Shown here one piece after another: positions 1 to 8,350 of a stretch of DNA of 64,000 nt (position 1 is its first letter; every line of letters starts with the position of its first letter). Location: assembly GCF_000306255.2 (NCBI RefSeq), contig NZ_AKWY02000020.1, forward strand, positions 168,001 to 232,000, given 5' to 3'. Origin of the DNA: Leptospira noguchii serovar Panama str. CZ214 (GTDB taxonomy: Bacteria > Spirochaetota > Leptospiria > Leptospirales > Leptospiraceae). The notes below the pieces were generated by a model. The model did no database searches. It was not told the origin of the DNA and worked only from the letters and a program-made list of their open reading frames with translations. The translations under genes and the position numbers were made by a program.

Positions 1-2
1 CA

Positions 3-476
3 CAACTTCACATCGCCTATGGAGCGAATTTTGACATTCCCGAAAATGCAAATAGCGACGAGGTAATCAACATCGTAAAAGAAAGACTAGGAAAAAATTA
101 TGTAGTTACTCCAGGCAATCTTCTTTCGATGATTTTAATGCGACTGAATACCGAAGCAGCGATCGGGAAAGAAGTACTTTTCAAACGGTTGCAAAATTTC
201 GCTACAGAAATCAAAAGAAGAGGAAAAGAAATCCACGTTTCTGGAAAGTTATTCTCCTCTCATTTGGAGAATAACTTTCAGAACATTTTAAAAAAAGGAT
301 TAGAAAATAAACTTCTAAAACTGAACGGAAACGGAGAGGTGCTCGGAACCGAAAAACTGATTCAGCAAGAAGGAGACATTAGAAATTTAAAAAAAAGAAA
401 TATACTTTTATATCATTCAAATCAACTTACTTATCATAAATCCGAGTTGGATAAAATTTTTCTTTCTTTAACTTAA
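3..476 (+). CDS. C-terminal part of a probable PlsB-like acyltransferase (partial)
   Basis: The frame is open from the window edge to a TAA at 474-476, so only the last 157 residues are seen and the true start lies upstream. The segment has a helical, Lys-rich end with the string KKRNILLYHSNQL, which resembles the C-terminal region of glycerol-3-phosphate acyltransferases (PlsB type, first step of phospholipid synthesis at the inner membrane). The catalytic HX4D block would be upstream and is not visible, so the family is inferred from a weak impression of the tail. An internal ATG at 129 exists, but reading continues upstream without a stop. It is followed after 20 bp by the next gene on the same strand. 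Confidence 0.45.
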   Translation, partial: QLHIAYGANFDIPENANSDEVINIVKERLGKNYVVTPGNLLSMILMRLNTEAAIGKEVLFKRLQNFATEIKRRGKEIHVSGKLFSSHLENNFQNILKKGLENKLLKLNGNGEVLGTEKLIQQEGDIRNLKKRNILLYHSNQLTYHKSELDKIFLSLT

Positions 477-496
477 ATCAAGGATATGAAATCAGA

Positions 497-1408
497 ATGG
501 GTTTTTGGAAGCGGTTATTTTCCTCAAAAAAAAATTTTCGATCCGCGGCAAAAATTTGGATCGAAGATCCAGAAAAATTACAGAAAAGCATCCATCGGAT
601 CTTAGACCTACTATTTAATTCTACTCTCAAAGAACTAATGCCCGAGAAAATTTCTTTTTCTTTGGAGTCCTTAAGTGGTGTTAAAATTCCAGAAGATAAG
701 ATCAGAATTATATTAAAAGAAATTAATATCCAAGAAACTTTTGCTTTCCGTTCGACTTCGGATGCGATGAGTTTAGAAACCCAAGAAGCGATTTTAAAGC
801 TCGCCGCCGGGACCGTAGCGGCTCCGTCCAAATTTTTTCTGATGAAAATTCTAAATCAATCTCCCATTCAAGAGATGTTTTCTTTAGGTTTAGAAAAGAT
901 ACTATTAGAATTTAATAAAAAACTCAATCCTCTTGCGGGTATGTTTCAAGCCGCTGGTTTTGAAAAACAAATCTCAGGTTTTCTTTCCACTTTACTTCCT
1001 GGTTTTACCGAAAAGATCGCTGAAATGATCCACAACTCTTCTGAAAGTGAAGCGGGTAAAATTTTTATTTCTAATACGTTAAAAATTCTTTTTCAAACCG
1101 GCTTTTCCGATTTAGGTCATTTAGAATCTTCTGACTTTAAAAAACATCTGGAAGAACTTAAGGAAGCAATTTCTAAAGATCCTATTTTAGAAAAGAATTT
1201 AGAAAAACTTTATGAAACTTTTAGAGACACAATCTTAAATGAATACAGAGGAGAAACTCTGAAAGAATTTTTAGGTTATTCCGAAAAGGAATACATTCTT
1301 TTTAGGGACTCAATTTCTAAAACAGTCGCCGAAAACATTCTCGCCATTCATAAACAAAAACCTCTGACAGAGCTGGTTGCCGGTCTTTTAGAGGACATAC
1401 TGGGATGA
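497..1408 (+). CDS. Uncharacterised helical protein, 303 aa
   Basis: I do not recognise this family. The protein is predicted to be largely alpha-helical and soluble. It has a basic N terminus (MGFWKRLFSSKKNFR), no convincing signal peptide, and a small Ala/Gly patch near residues 100-110. It begins 20 bp after the acyltransferase-like gene. Its stop overlaps the next gene's start by 4 bp (ATGA at 1405-1408), so the two are almost certainly translated together. AAGGA at 480-484 is a possible ribosome site but is about 12 bp from the ATG, longer than usual. Function unknown. Confidence 0.7.
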   Translation: MGFWKRLFSSKKNFRSAAKIWIEDPEKLQKSIHRILDLLFNSTLKELMPEKISFSLESLSGVKIPEDKIRIILKEINIQETFAFRSTSDAMSLETQEAILKLAAGTVAAPSKFFLMKILNQSPIQEMFSLGLEKILLEFNKKLNPLAGMFQAAGFEKQISGFLSTLLPGFTEKIAEMIHNSSESEAGKIFISNTLKILFQTGFSDLGHLESSDFKKHLEELKEAISKDPILEKNLEKLYETFRDTILNEYRGETLKEFLGYSEKEYILFRDSISKTVAENILAIHKQKPLTELVAGLLEDILG

Positions 1409-2193
1409 AAAAAGTAATCAACCAAATCAGTAAGGCTTTGGAATACCTGGATAAACTAGGTACTGGCAAATCCTTTCAGCTATTTCGTTCTTTAGGTTAC
1501 GAAAAGTTATACTCTATTTCCGAAAAAGTGGATCATAAAAATCTTCTTTATATCAGTCAAAATCTGAACGAGAAAACGATCATAGAATTTTTAAACCGTA
1601 TTCCGGAAGAAATATTAATTGATCTTATTTCGAAAGTTCCTCCAGAAGATATTACGTATTTTGCAAATAGTATTCCTATGGACGACCTTATTTTATTGTC
1701 CACTTCGATTCCCCCTAAGTTTATTGCAGAGATGTCTCTGAAAACCGGGAAAGAATCTGCTACCGAACTTTTAAAAAACATAGGAACACAAAAATCTATC
1801 GAATTGTTAAACGAAGTAGGAATTCAAAATTTCATTGAACTTTCCTTAATAGTTCCTACCATTCAACTAATTCCTATCGTTCGAGAATTGACTCCTAAAC
1901 AATCTGGGATTTGGGTTCGCAAAAGAGGCATCGAAGATATTCCCAAACTGATCGAAGCGTTTGGTGTTCAAAATCTTTTAGTATTTTTAAGAACTCTAGG
2001 TTTTGAAAAAAATATTCATATCATGGACGTATTAGGCTTAGAAGAATTGATTGAACTTGCATATACAATTTCCGGAATGAAACTTCCGGGATTACCCACA
2101 TCAGGCAAAAAACAGAAAAAAGTCTCTAAAAAAATCCCAAAACAATCTAAAAAGAAAACCGCATCTTGGAAGAAAAATATTAGAAAATTCTAA
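1405..2193 (+). CDS. Uncharacterised Leu/Ile-rich repeat-like protein with Lys-rich tail, 262 aa
   Basis: The start ATG overlaps the stop of the upstream gene (ATGA), indicating translational coupling and probably joint function. The body is made of short degenerate helical units rich in Leu, Ile and Glu-Leu pairs (phrases like EFLNRIPEEILIDLI and TYFANSIPMDDLILLS), suggesting a helical-repeat solenoid. The last about 35 residues are extremely basic (many Lys), which could bind nucleic acid or acidic membrane surfaces. No signal peptide or membrane span is evident. No known domain was recognised and the function is unknown. Confidence 0.65.
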   Translation: MKKVINQISKALEYLDKLGTGKSFQLFRSLGYEKLYSISEKVDHKNLLYISQNLNEKTIIEFLNRIPEEILIDLISKVPPEDITYFANSIPMDDLILLSTSIPPKFIAEMSLKTGKESATELLKNIGTQKSIELLNEVGIQNFIELSLIVPTIQLIPIVRELTPKQSGIWVRKRGIEDIPKLIEAFGVQNLLVFLRTLGFEKNIHIMDVLGLEELIELAYTISGMKLPGLPTSGKKQKKVSKKIPKQSKKKTASWKKNIRKF

Positions 2194-2986
2194 TATTTTT
2201 AATAAAAAGCCAACACTCCAGTCTATATCGAATTGCTAAAACTAAATTTTATTGTTTTTAGAAGATTTCGTTATTTTTAAAAAAATTATCCGTTAATTTT
2301 CGATACCATTTTCATGCATCTGAGTAGTAATTTGTGAAAATTCCCACAAATTCCAATTTTGAAAAAGTCTTTATTAGAGTTGTTGAAGAATCTCATAGTT
2401 CAGATAAACAAAATTGCTTCAATCAACTGTTTCTATGAAACAGAAATGAATGAAGAATTAATTTTTCAACAACTCTATTATAAATTTAAACAAATCAGCT
2501 TAATATTTATTTTTGATATGGATTACTCGGACGCACGAAAATAATACTTATGCTGAATTTGTTTCAAAACTTAAAATGTCGAATCTACTTAAAAAAGTTA
2601 ATATGGATAGTTGAGTAAATCAGAATATAGTGCACTTTTTAAAAGAATCGATATTTCACTGATTCTTAACGAAAATCAATAGATGCTATAAGCAAAAACG
2701 ATTAAATATGGAAGTTAAAACAACATGTTTCCTAACCAACCTGTAAAAAGAAATACTTTGTGCCTCTATAATCATATTTGCCAAACTTTACTATTCAGAT
2801 TCATACTGTAAAAGACTCACACAAATTGTTCGCGGATTTTAAAAATGAATTAATACTTCATCTTTCTTTAAAATTAAATCCCTTACATAAACTTTGAGAA
2901 ATATTTTTTTATTTTCTAAATTTGTTGCTAAATGATCTTTTTTAGTTTCTTATAATAGATAAGAACTTCTCCAAGGAGACAAATAT
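2194..2986. other. Gene-free stretch holding dispersed repeats
   Basis: About 790 bp without a believable gene; the 61-codon frame at 2359-2544 starts with TTG inside a repeat and is rejected. The stretch holds a palindromic repeat at 2375-2477. It also holds two ends of the TACTACTCGGAC repeat family facing away from each other, near 2305-2336 (ending in TGAGTAGTAAT) and near 2519-2550 (beginning GGATTACTCGGACGCA). The rest is AT-rich with no obvious function. Confidence 0.5.
2375..2477. repeat. Palindromic MITE-like repeat, TAGAGTTGTTGAA family, copy 1
   Basis: A 103-bp unit begins TAGAGTTGTTGAAGAAT and ends ATTTTTCAACAACTCTA, giving terminal inverted repeats of about 17 bp. The interior (AACAAAATTGCTTCAATC and AACTGTTTC.ATGAAACAG) recurs in the copies near 3318, 26926, 33831 and 37322. 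It has no coding capacity, which fits a small non-autonomous mobile repeat. Confidence 0.75.
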
Positions 2987-3187
2987 ATGAAAGTGAACGA
3001 AGGAAGTATTGATCGAATCTTACGAATTATTGTCGGTATCGGTTTAATCGGTTTTGGATATTGGTTTCAAGGTTCGGTTGGAATTGGAATGATGGTTGTA
3101 GGTCTCATTCCCTTAGGAACCGGATTGGTAGGATGGTGCCCAATGTATTCTATTTTAGGATTCAATACCTGTCCGTTAAAAAAATAA
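2987..3187 (+). CDS. DUF2892 (YgaP transmembrane-type) small membrane protein, 66 aa
   Basis: The protein starts MKVNEGSIDRILRIIVG and has two hydrophobic spans (about residues 11-27 and 30-48). It ends with a segment carrying two cysteines (WCPMYSILGFNTCPL). This is the standard layout of the DUF2892 family, which occurs alone or fused to rhodanese domains (YgaP) and is linked to sulfur handling in the inner membrane. CAAGGAG at 2972-2978 is a good ribosome site before the ATG. It appears monocistronic and is followed by a hairpin. The family is secure, the precise role is not known. Confidence 0.85.
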   Translation: MKVNEGSIDRILRIIVGIGLIGFGYWFQGSVGIGMMVVGLIPLGTGLVGWCPMYSILGFNTCPLKK

Positions 3188-3199
3188 TCCCGATTCAAT

Positions 3200-3230
3200 A
3201 AACCGAAGTTTTATTTTTAAACTTCGGTTT
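3200..3230 (+). terminator. Hairpin after the DUF2892 gene
   Basis: A perfect 12-bp stem (AAACCGAAGTTT at 3200-3211, AAACTTCGGTTT at 3219-3230) encloses a 7-nt loop, 12 bp after the DUF2892 stop. The stem ends in TTT but lacks a long U run, so termination may be moderate. Confidence 0.6.
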
Positions 3231-3317
3231 AATGCAAAATTCTTAGAAATATTCAATAGAGTGCCGCAATTTTGAGTGCAGATATAAAAACTCGGTTTAG
3301 TTATCAGATAAGTATAT

Positions 3318-3410
3318 TAGAGTTGTTGAAAAATTAATCCTTCAACTGTTTCCGTTGCATTGAAATAGAAAATGAAGCAGTTTTGTTAAACCCCACTACT
3401 ATGACTCTAT
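3318..3410. repeat. Palindromic MITE-like repeat, degraded copy in opposite orientation
   Basis: Begins TAGAGTTGTTGAAAAATTAAT and contains GAAGCAGTTTTGTTAA, the reverse complement of the interior of the copies at 2375 and 37322. The far end has decayed to ATGACTCTA. It lies between convergent genes. Confidence 0.65.
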
Positions 3411-3429
3411 ACATTCCTCTGAGCAATTT

Positions 3430-4077
3430 CTATTCTGCAAATTCTAAATTCCTGTTCTCAGGACTGTTAAACCAACGTAACGCTGTTTTCGAAACCAATT
3501 TCCATTTTTGCGGTTCGTCAAAATGACTATGAGTTCCGGGAATTAGATAAAGACGTTTTAATGGAGTATGAATCTGATTTAAGAATATTTGATTAGATTC
3601 AATACTTTTGAAATCTAGCTCCCCTAGAATATTCAAAACTGAAATTTCACTAAATACCATATTTAAAGGAGGCAAACCATCTCCAATCAAAACCAGACTT
3701 TCAATTTCCCCTTTTAAAATCGACACCGCGCGAAAAATTCTATCTGCAACGTTTGATAGACCCAAATAAGAAAATTGTAATTCTCTTGTCTCGGGTAAAC
3801 TTCTAAGTTGAGAAGTTATTTGAATCAATCTATCTGCTAATAAAGATTCATCAAATCGATTTGCAGCAATTCTTTTTTCATCTTGGGTTAATAATTCAGG
3901 TACAAAAAAAGTAGCAATTGTACATTCGTTCAAAATGTCTCGAAGTTGGATGAATTGGTTGTAGTATCTTTCATTCCTCTCTCCTAATACAATAATTACT
4001 AACAACGTAGAGTTTTTCGGACATCGTAAATCTCCTCTGATTTTGATTTGATTTACTGGAACAGTTAAAGTTTGCAT
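3430..4077 (-). CDS. Alpha/beta-hydrolase-like (dienelactone-hydrolase-like) protein, 215 aa
   Basis: The layout resembles the short alpha/beta hydrolases related to dienelactone hydrolase that occur alone or fused to phosphoribosyltransferases. An N-terminal beta segment (LRCPKNSTLLVIIVLG) is followed by the element YLGLSNVADRIF where GASTG normally forms the nucleophile elbow, and a C-terminal GTHSHFDEP matches the family's G-T-H-x-F-x-E-P histidine motif. The serine is kept but the second glycine of GxSxG is Val, so activity may be altered. No signal peptide, so it is cytoplasmic. ATG start at 4077. It lies 180 bp downstream of the LytTR regulator on the same strand. Confidence 0.6.
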   Translation of the reverse strand: MQTLTVPVNQIKIRGDLRCPKNSTLLVIIVLGERNERYYNQFIQLRDILNECTIATFFVPELLTQDEKRIAANRFDESLLADRLIQITSQLRSLPETRELQFSYLGLSNVADRIFRAVSILKGEIESLVLIGDGLPPLNMVFSEISVLNILGELDFKSIESNQIFLNQIHTPLKRLYLIPGTHSHFDEPQKWKLVSKTALRWFNSPENRNLEFAE

Positions 4078-4256
4078 AATATTCTTCCTGTTGTTGGATT
4101 CGATATTCTAAGCGTGTAATCCAACAAAAGTCAACTGGCGAAGGGAAATTCTGCAAATATATGGGTTTTACTGCAAACTAAGAGGGTAAAAATAACAGAA
4201 CTTTTTGCCAACTTTAGCACATTAGGTGAAAACTATGATAGAATTTTTCAAAAACC

Positions 4257-4994
4257 TTACTCTAACAACTCTTTGATCTTAGAAATATATTTTCTCCCAA
4301 CGGGTAACTGAGTTTCCTCTTCATCTTTTAAATAAACAATATAATTTCCCATATTATCACTTTGAAGATGAGAAAGTTTTTCTAAATTTATGATGTATTG
4401 TTTGTAAATTCTTAAAAATTTAGAGGGCGGTAACTTAGATTCCATACTTTTCAAAGATTTATACGTTACATATTCTCTGGAATCGGTATGCACTAAACTG
4501 AAATTATCCCTGGACGAAATATAATTGATTTCTTTGTAGGGAATTAAGAAATGATTTTCTTTTTCAAGTATAAATAGTCCGTGTTCATTGAACAAATTCT
4601 TCACAACCGGTTCCGCTTTTCTTTCTAAAAAGCCAACAGCTCGGTCAACCGCTTTATAAAAACGTTCTTTCGAAAAAGGTTTTAAAAGATAATCGATAGC
4701 TCCCATCTCAAAGGCATCTATGGCTTTATCTCGAAGCGCAGTTATAAAAATGATATAAGGTGGGGCTTCTAATCGTTCTAGAATATCCAATCCGGAAAGT
4801 AATGGTAAATTGATGTCAAAGAACGCAAGATCAACTTTTTCGGAAAGAAGATACTCCAACGCTTCTTCTCCATCCTTTGCCACTTTCGAAAGTTTCAACT
4901 CCGGACGGGAAAGACAGAAATTAACTAGTAATTCTCTGGTGGGAGCCTCGTCTTCAACGATAAACGTTTTCCATTCTCTTTTGGCGTCAGTCAT
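4257..4994 (-). CDS. LytTR-family response regulator, 245 aa
   Basis: The N-terminal receiver (about residues 8-125) has the acidic pair E14-D15, the phospho-acceptor Asp60 in FFDINLP, Thr in FITALRD and Lys in LLKPFSKE. The C-terminal part (about 150-243) is a LytTR DNA-binding domain (HFLIPYKEINYISSRDNF ... SLKSMESKLPPSKFLRIYKQYIINL). Such proteins bind short direct repeats upstream of target genes. Its partner is the histidine kinase encoded 280 bp upstream on the same strand, which has the LytS/YehU-type kinase core expected for LytTR regulators. ATG start. Targets are not identifiable here. Confidence 0.92.
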   Translation of the reverse strand: MTDAKREWKTFIVEDEAPTRELLVNFCLSRPELKLSKVAKDGEEALEYLLSEKVDLAFFDINLPLLSGLDILERLEAPPYIIFITALRDKAIDAFEMGAIDYLLKPFSKERFYKAVDRAVGFLERKAEPVVKNLFNEHGLFILEKENHFLIPYKEINYISSRDNFSLVHTDSREYVTYKSLKSMESKLPPSKFLRIYKQYIINLEKLSHLQSDNMGNYIVYLKDEEETQLPVGRKYISKIKELLE

Positions 4995-5275
4995 AATCTA
5001 ACCTATTTCAAAATTTCAAATGCAGGTATTCATACCAAAATACAAACGAAAAAACAATTTAAAACCTAGTAAACTTTGGTGGAAGAACAATTATTTACTT
5101 TGAACTTGTCCCAAAACCTCAAAATGTGAGAGTTACTGCAAAATTTAACAAGATTAGAACTACTCGAAAGTTTGCAAAGTGCCACATGTGAACTAATTTA
5201 TAGGAGCTACTGCGTTTTATTAAAAATTTCTAAAGAATGATCGCATAAAATTCTTTGAGATTTTGGGATAAATTC

Positions 5276-7168
5276 TTATTTAAATTTAGGATTTTGAAAT
5301 GAAATACTAACTAAAGTACCACCTTGCGAGTGATTTTCGATTTTAACTTCTGATTCGTAAAAATAAAATTTAAGACGCTCTGATATGTTTATAAGAGTTC
5401 TGGAATGTGTCTGATCCGATTTTAAACCGACCCCGTCGTCACGGATCACTATGTAAGTTTTTCTCTCATTGGTAAATGCATTAACCGATATATTACCTTT
5501 TCCTTTCTTATTTCTTAACCCATGTAAATAAGAATTTTCTACAATTGGCTGAATAGTCAAAGGAGGAATCTGGCAGTTGGAAAAATCTCCTGTCTTTTCT
5601 ACTTGTATATCTAAAAAATCAGAAAATCTAAGTTTTAATAAAAGAAGATAATTTTGCATAAATTCCCATTCTACTTCAAAAGGAATCAGTTGTTTGGTCG
5701 CGTGATCCGTCAAAAAACGATAGTTATCGGCTAACATTAAAATGGCGGAATCGGCCATCTCCGGATTAGTCTGCAAATACGAATGAATAATACTTAAAGT
5801 ATTAAATAAAAAATGTGGACTCATTCGATCTTGAAATGCTTTAAGATTGTTCTCTGCGTGCCTTGCCTTCTCCTCGGTTTCTTTTCTTTCAGTTATATCA
5901 TTTCGAATCGCTAGATACTGATAGGGTTTTCCTTTCTTATCTAAAATTGGAGAAATAGTCGTGTCTACCCAGTAAAATCTTCCGTCTTTTGCCTTGTTTT
6001 TAATTTCTCCTTTCCAAATTTTTCCCTTAGAAATTGTTTTCCAAAGGTCTATAAAAAATTCTTTAGAATGATACCCAGAATTTATGATCCTATGATTTTG
6101 TCCTAGTAGTTCATCCCGCGAATATCCACTTATATTACAAAAATTCTGATTTACATATATGATCGTTCCGGTTCGATCTGTAAAAGCAACAATCGAAACA
6201 GCGTTCAATGCGGTTTGAAAATCAGAAAGTTCTTTCAAAGAACCTGTTAACTCATGTTCAATTTCTTTTGTTGGAGTAATATCCACTCCTACAAACCATT
6301 TTTCCGAACTAGATTCACAAGATAAATTAGAAAGAGATATAGTTTTTGTTTTTCCATCTTTTGCAAAAAATTCCAATTCCCAACTTTTAAAATCAGAATT
6401 GAAAATTTTAGAATTAATTTCACTAAAAGGAAGAACATTCAATTTTTTGAATAATATTTCCTGTATAAATTCGTCTTTATTAATCACTTCCTTTTTTGTA
6501 TATCCCAAAACCCGTTCACATTCAAGATTCCAAGAAACAATTCGAAAAAAACTGTCTACTGCCATAAACAGAACTGGCATATTTTCTAAAACTTTCCGAA
6601 TACCTTCTTCACTTTCCTGCAAAGAACATAATATTCTCTTTTCAGAAATCAAATCTCCAAAATACTGATTGATACAATTTAAATAAGAATCTATAGTTTC
6701 CGTTTCAATTATTCTATCTTTTTCAAAATACAAAAGAAAGGTCCCCATAATTTCATTCTCTTTTAAAACTGGAACAATTAGAACCGATCGTAATCGGTCC
6801 CTCAATTCAACGGGAATCGAATATGTGAGATCTAATGAATTTTTCCATAGAATATTCTTATTTGTTTTAGAGTTTAGTATCCACGCTTTTGGATCTGTTT
6901 TAAATAAAGAAGTTAAAGAGAGTTTTTTTTCTTCCAATACATTCTCTATTAAGGAATCGCTCAAGTCAGCTTTCAAAATAAAACAATCAGAATGAGAATC
7001 AAAAAGCCAAATTTGGCTATATATGTTTCCAACTTTGACAGATAATCTCTCCAAAGTTATTGAAAGGGATTTTTCCAAAGAAATATTATCCCCACATAAA
7101 GTGGAAAATAGTTTTAAAAAATCCATTGTCAATGTTAGTTGTTTTAATTCTCTTTCGATTTTTTTCAT
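5276..7168 (-). CDS. Cytoplasmic LytS-type sensor histidine kinase with GAF and two PAS domains, 630 aa
   Basis: Domains in order: a GAF-like sensor (about 20-175), a PAS domain (about 190-300, NMPVLFMAVDSFFRIVSWN), a second PAS plus PAC (about 315-435, IVAFTDRTGTIIYVNQNFC ... YLAIRNDITERKE), then a His_kinase core with phospho-acceptor His452 in MSPHFLFNTL and an ATPase domain with IVENSYLHGL and RDDGVGL. There are no transmembrane segments, so it senses an internal signal. PAS domains often bind heme, flavin or small ligands, but no binding residue can be assigned here. It very probably phosphorylates the LytTR regulator encoded just downstream. ATG start. Confidence 0.93.
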   Translation of the reverse strand: MKKIERELKQLTLTMDFLKLFSTLCGDNISLEKSLSITLERLSVKVGNIYSQIWLFDSHSDCFILKADLSDSLIENVLEEKKLSLTSLFKTDPKAWILNSKTNKNILWKNSLDLTYSIPVELRDRLRSVLIVPVLKENEIMGTFLLYFEKDRIIETETIDSYLNCINQYFGDLISEKRILCSLQESEEGIRKVLENMPVLFMAVDSFFRIVSWNLECERVLGYTKKEVINKDEFIQEILFKKLNVLPFSEINSKIFNSDFKSWELEFFAKDGKTKTISLSNLSCESSSEKWFVGVDITPTKEIEHELTGSLKELSDFQTALNAVSIVAFTDRTGTIIYVNQNFCNISGYSRDELLGQNHRIINSGYHSKEFFIDLWKTISKGKIWKGEIKNKAKDGRFYWVDTTISPILDKKGKPYQYLAIRNDITERKETEEKARHAENNLKAFQDRMSPHFLFNTLSIIHSYLQTNPEMADSAILMLADNYRFLTDHATKQLIPFEVEWEFMQNYLLLLKLRFSDFLDIQVEKTGDFSNCQIPPLTIQPIVENSYLHGLRNKKGKGNISVNAFTNERKTYIVIRDDGVGLKSDQTHSRTLINISERLKFYFYESEVKIENHSQGGTLVSISFQNPKFK

Positions 7169-7308
7169 CTTAGATTATTTTCGTTCGAAGTTACGGTTTT
7201 TTCGATCAGAATCTATCATAATAATGAAATAAAAATATAGATATAAATCCGAAAACCCTGCAAATCCGCAGAATCCAATCAATTCCGAACGGTTTATCCC
7301 AACGTGTC

Positions 7309-7337
7309 TTGACGGACCTAAAACAAAATGATATAAA
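7309..7337 (+). promoter_or_regulatory. Sigma-70-like promoter of the small heat shock genes
   Basis: TTGACG at 7309-7314 and TATAAA at 7332-7337 are separated by 17 bp, 35 bp before the ATG at 7373. No CIRCE-type inverted repeat is seen, so heat control, if any, uses another mechanism. Confidence 0.6.
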
Positions 7338-7372
7338 ATTTTTCACAAACAACAACTATAAGGAGATTTTCA

Positions 7373-7801
7373 ATGAATAGTCTTACGAAAGTACAAGACC
7401 CATTTTTAAACTTTAATGATATGGAACATTTTTTTCAAAACTGGAATGATAATTTTCATAGGAATGGCGTCAGACACATCCCCGCTATTAATGTAAGCAA
7501 AACAAAAGACGGATATGAACTAGAATGTGCAGCTCCGGGCCTGGAAAAAAAAGATTTCAAAATTGATTTAGACGGGAGCCTAATAACAATCAGCGCCACG
7601 AAAAAAAACGAATCTAAAGAAGAAAATAAACACTACAGCAAAAGAGAATATAATTATTCTTCCTTTTCTCGCTCTTTTAACTTACTGGAAACAATTGATA
7701 AAGATAAAATTTCCGCGAAATACGAAAATGGGATCTTAAAACTTAGTCTTCCAAAAAAAGCAGAGGCGGGTAAATTAGAACATAAAATTAATATTGAATA
7801 A
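7373..7801 (+). CDS. Small heat shock protein (Hsp20/alpha-crystallin), 142 aa
   Basis: An ATP-independent holding chaperone that binds unfolding proteins and forms large oligomers in the cytoplasm. An alpha-crystallin domain spans about residues 38-130, with the signature ECAAPGLEKKDFKIDLDG and the closing YENGILKLSLPKK. The N-terminal arm is Phe/Asn-rich, and the short tail ends in HKINIE, an I-x-I-like anchor for oligomer assembly. AAGGAG lies at 7361-7366 before the ATG. A paralogue follows about 105 bp downstream, and the two may co-assemble. No specific gene name is assigned. Confidence 0.95.
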   Translation: MNSLTKVQDPFLNFNDMEHFFQNWNDNFHRNGVRHIPAINVSKTKDGYELECAAPGLEKKDFKIDLDGSLITISATKKNESKEENKHYSKREYNYSSFSRSFNLLETIDKDKISAKYENGILKLSLPKKAEAGKLEHKINIE

Positions 7802-7810
7802 CGACAAATT

Positions 7811-7830
7811 CGCCAAACAATAATTTGGCG
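7811..7830 (+). terminator. Hairpin between the two hsp20 genes
   Basis: CGCCAAA (7811-7817) and TTTGGCG (7824-7830) form a 7-bp stem with a 6-nt loop just after the first hsp20 stop. No U run follows, so it may attenuate or protect mRNA rather than fully terminate. Its loop-proximal sequence is like the hairpin after the second gene. Confidence 0.5.
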
Positions 7831-7905
7831 GCATTTAACTTGAATTTCTCCTAAATTGGTAAATCGAATAACGATAAATTTAAGACCTGCAAAAGGAGGT
7901 CTGCT

Positions 7906-8298
7906 ATGGGCCATCTTACAAAAACAAAAAATCTAAACTACATCGATCCTTTTTTTCAAGACTGGGATAATTTTATCCATAAAAATTGGGTTTTAAATTC
8001 TCCAGATGTAAATGTACATCAGATGTTCGACCGTTATATACTGGAATGTGCAGCACCTGGTTTAAAAAAGGAAGATTTTAAAATTGAATTAAATGGAAAT
8101 CTTCTTTCGGTTGAAGTTTCCAAAAAAAGTTTATCTGAAACAGAATTGAACTATTCTTCTTTTAGTCATTTTTTCAATCTTCCACAAATAATCGAATCGG
8201 ATCAAATTTCAGCAAAATATGAAGACGGAATTCTAAAATTAGAACTCCCGAAAAAACAAGAGTCCGAGCAAACAAAATTGAAAATTAAAGTTTACTAA
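7906..8298 (+). CDS. Small heat shock protein (Hsp20), second paralogue, 130 aa
   Basis: Paralogue of the preceding gene. It shares the opening logic (DPFFQDWDNF versus DPFLNFNDME...NWND), the signature ECAAPGLKKEDFKIELNG and the closing YEDGILKLELPKKQES, and ends with LKIKVY carrying an I-x-V anchor. It lacks the charged insertion between beta strands seen in the first copy, making it 12 residues shorter. AAAGGAGG at 7892-7899 is a strong ribosome site. The divergence and tandem position indicate an old local duplication. Probably co-expressed with, and able to co-oligomerise with, its neighbour. Confidence 0.94.
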   Translation: MGHLTKTKNLNYIDPFFQDWDNFIHKNWVLNSPDVNVHQMFDRYILECAAPGLKKEDFKIELNGNLLSVEVSKKSLSETELNYSSFSHFFNLPQIIESDQISAKYEDGILKLELPKKQESEQTKLKIKVY

Positions 8299-8308
8299 TT
8301 TAATCAAA

Positions 8309-8343
8309 CCACCAAATAATAATTTGGTGGAGTTTTGTTTTTA
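8309..8343 (+). terminator. Rho-independent terminator after the second hsp20 gene
   Basis: A perfect 9-bp stem (CCACCAAAT at 8309-8317, ATTTGGTGG at 8322-8330) with a 4-nt loop is followed by AGTTTTGTTTTT. It sits 11 bp after the stop and before the convergent gene at 8351. Confidence 0.85.
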
Positions 8344-8350
8344 TGTAGGT

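Noticed and set aside
2359..2544. 61-codon open frame
   Set aside because: TTG start without ribosome site, lying across a palindromic repeat; no protein-like features.
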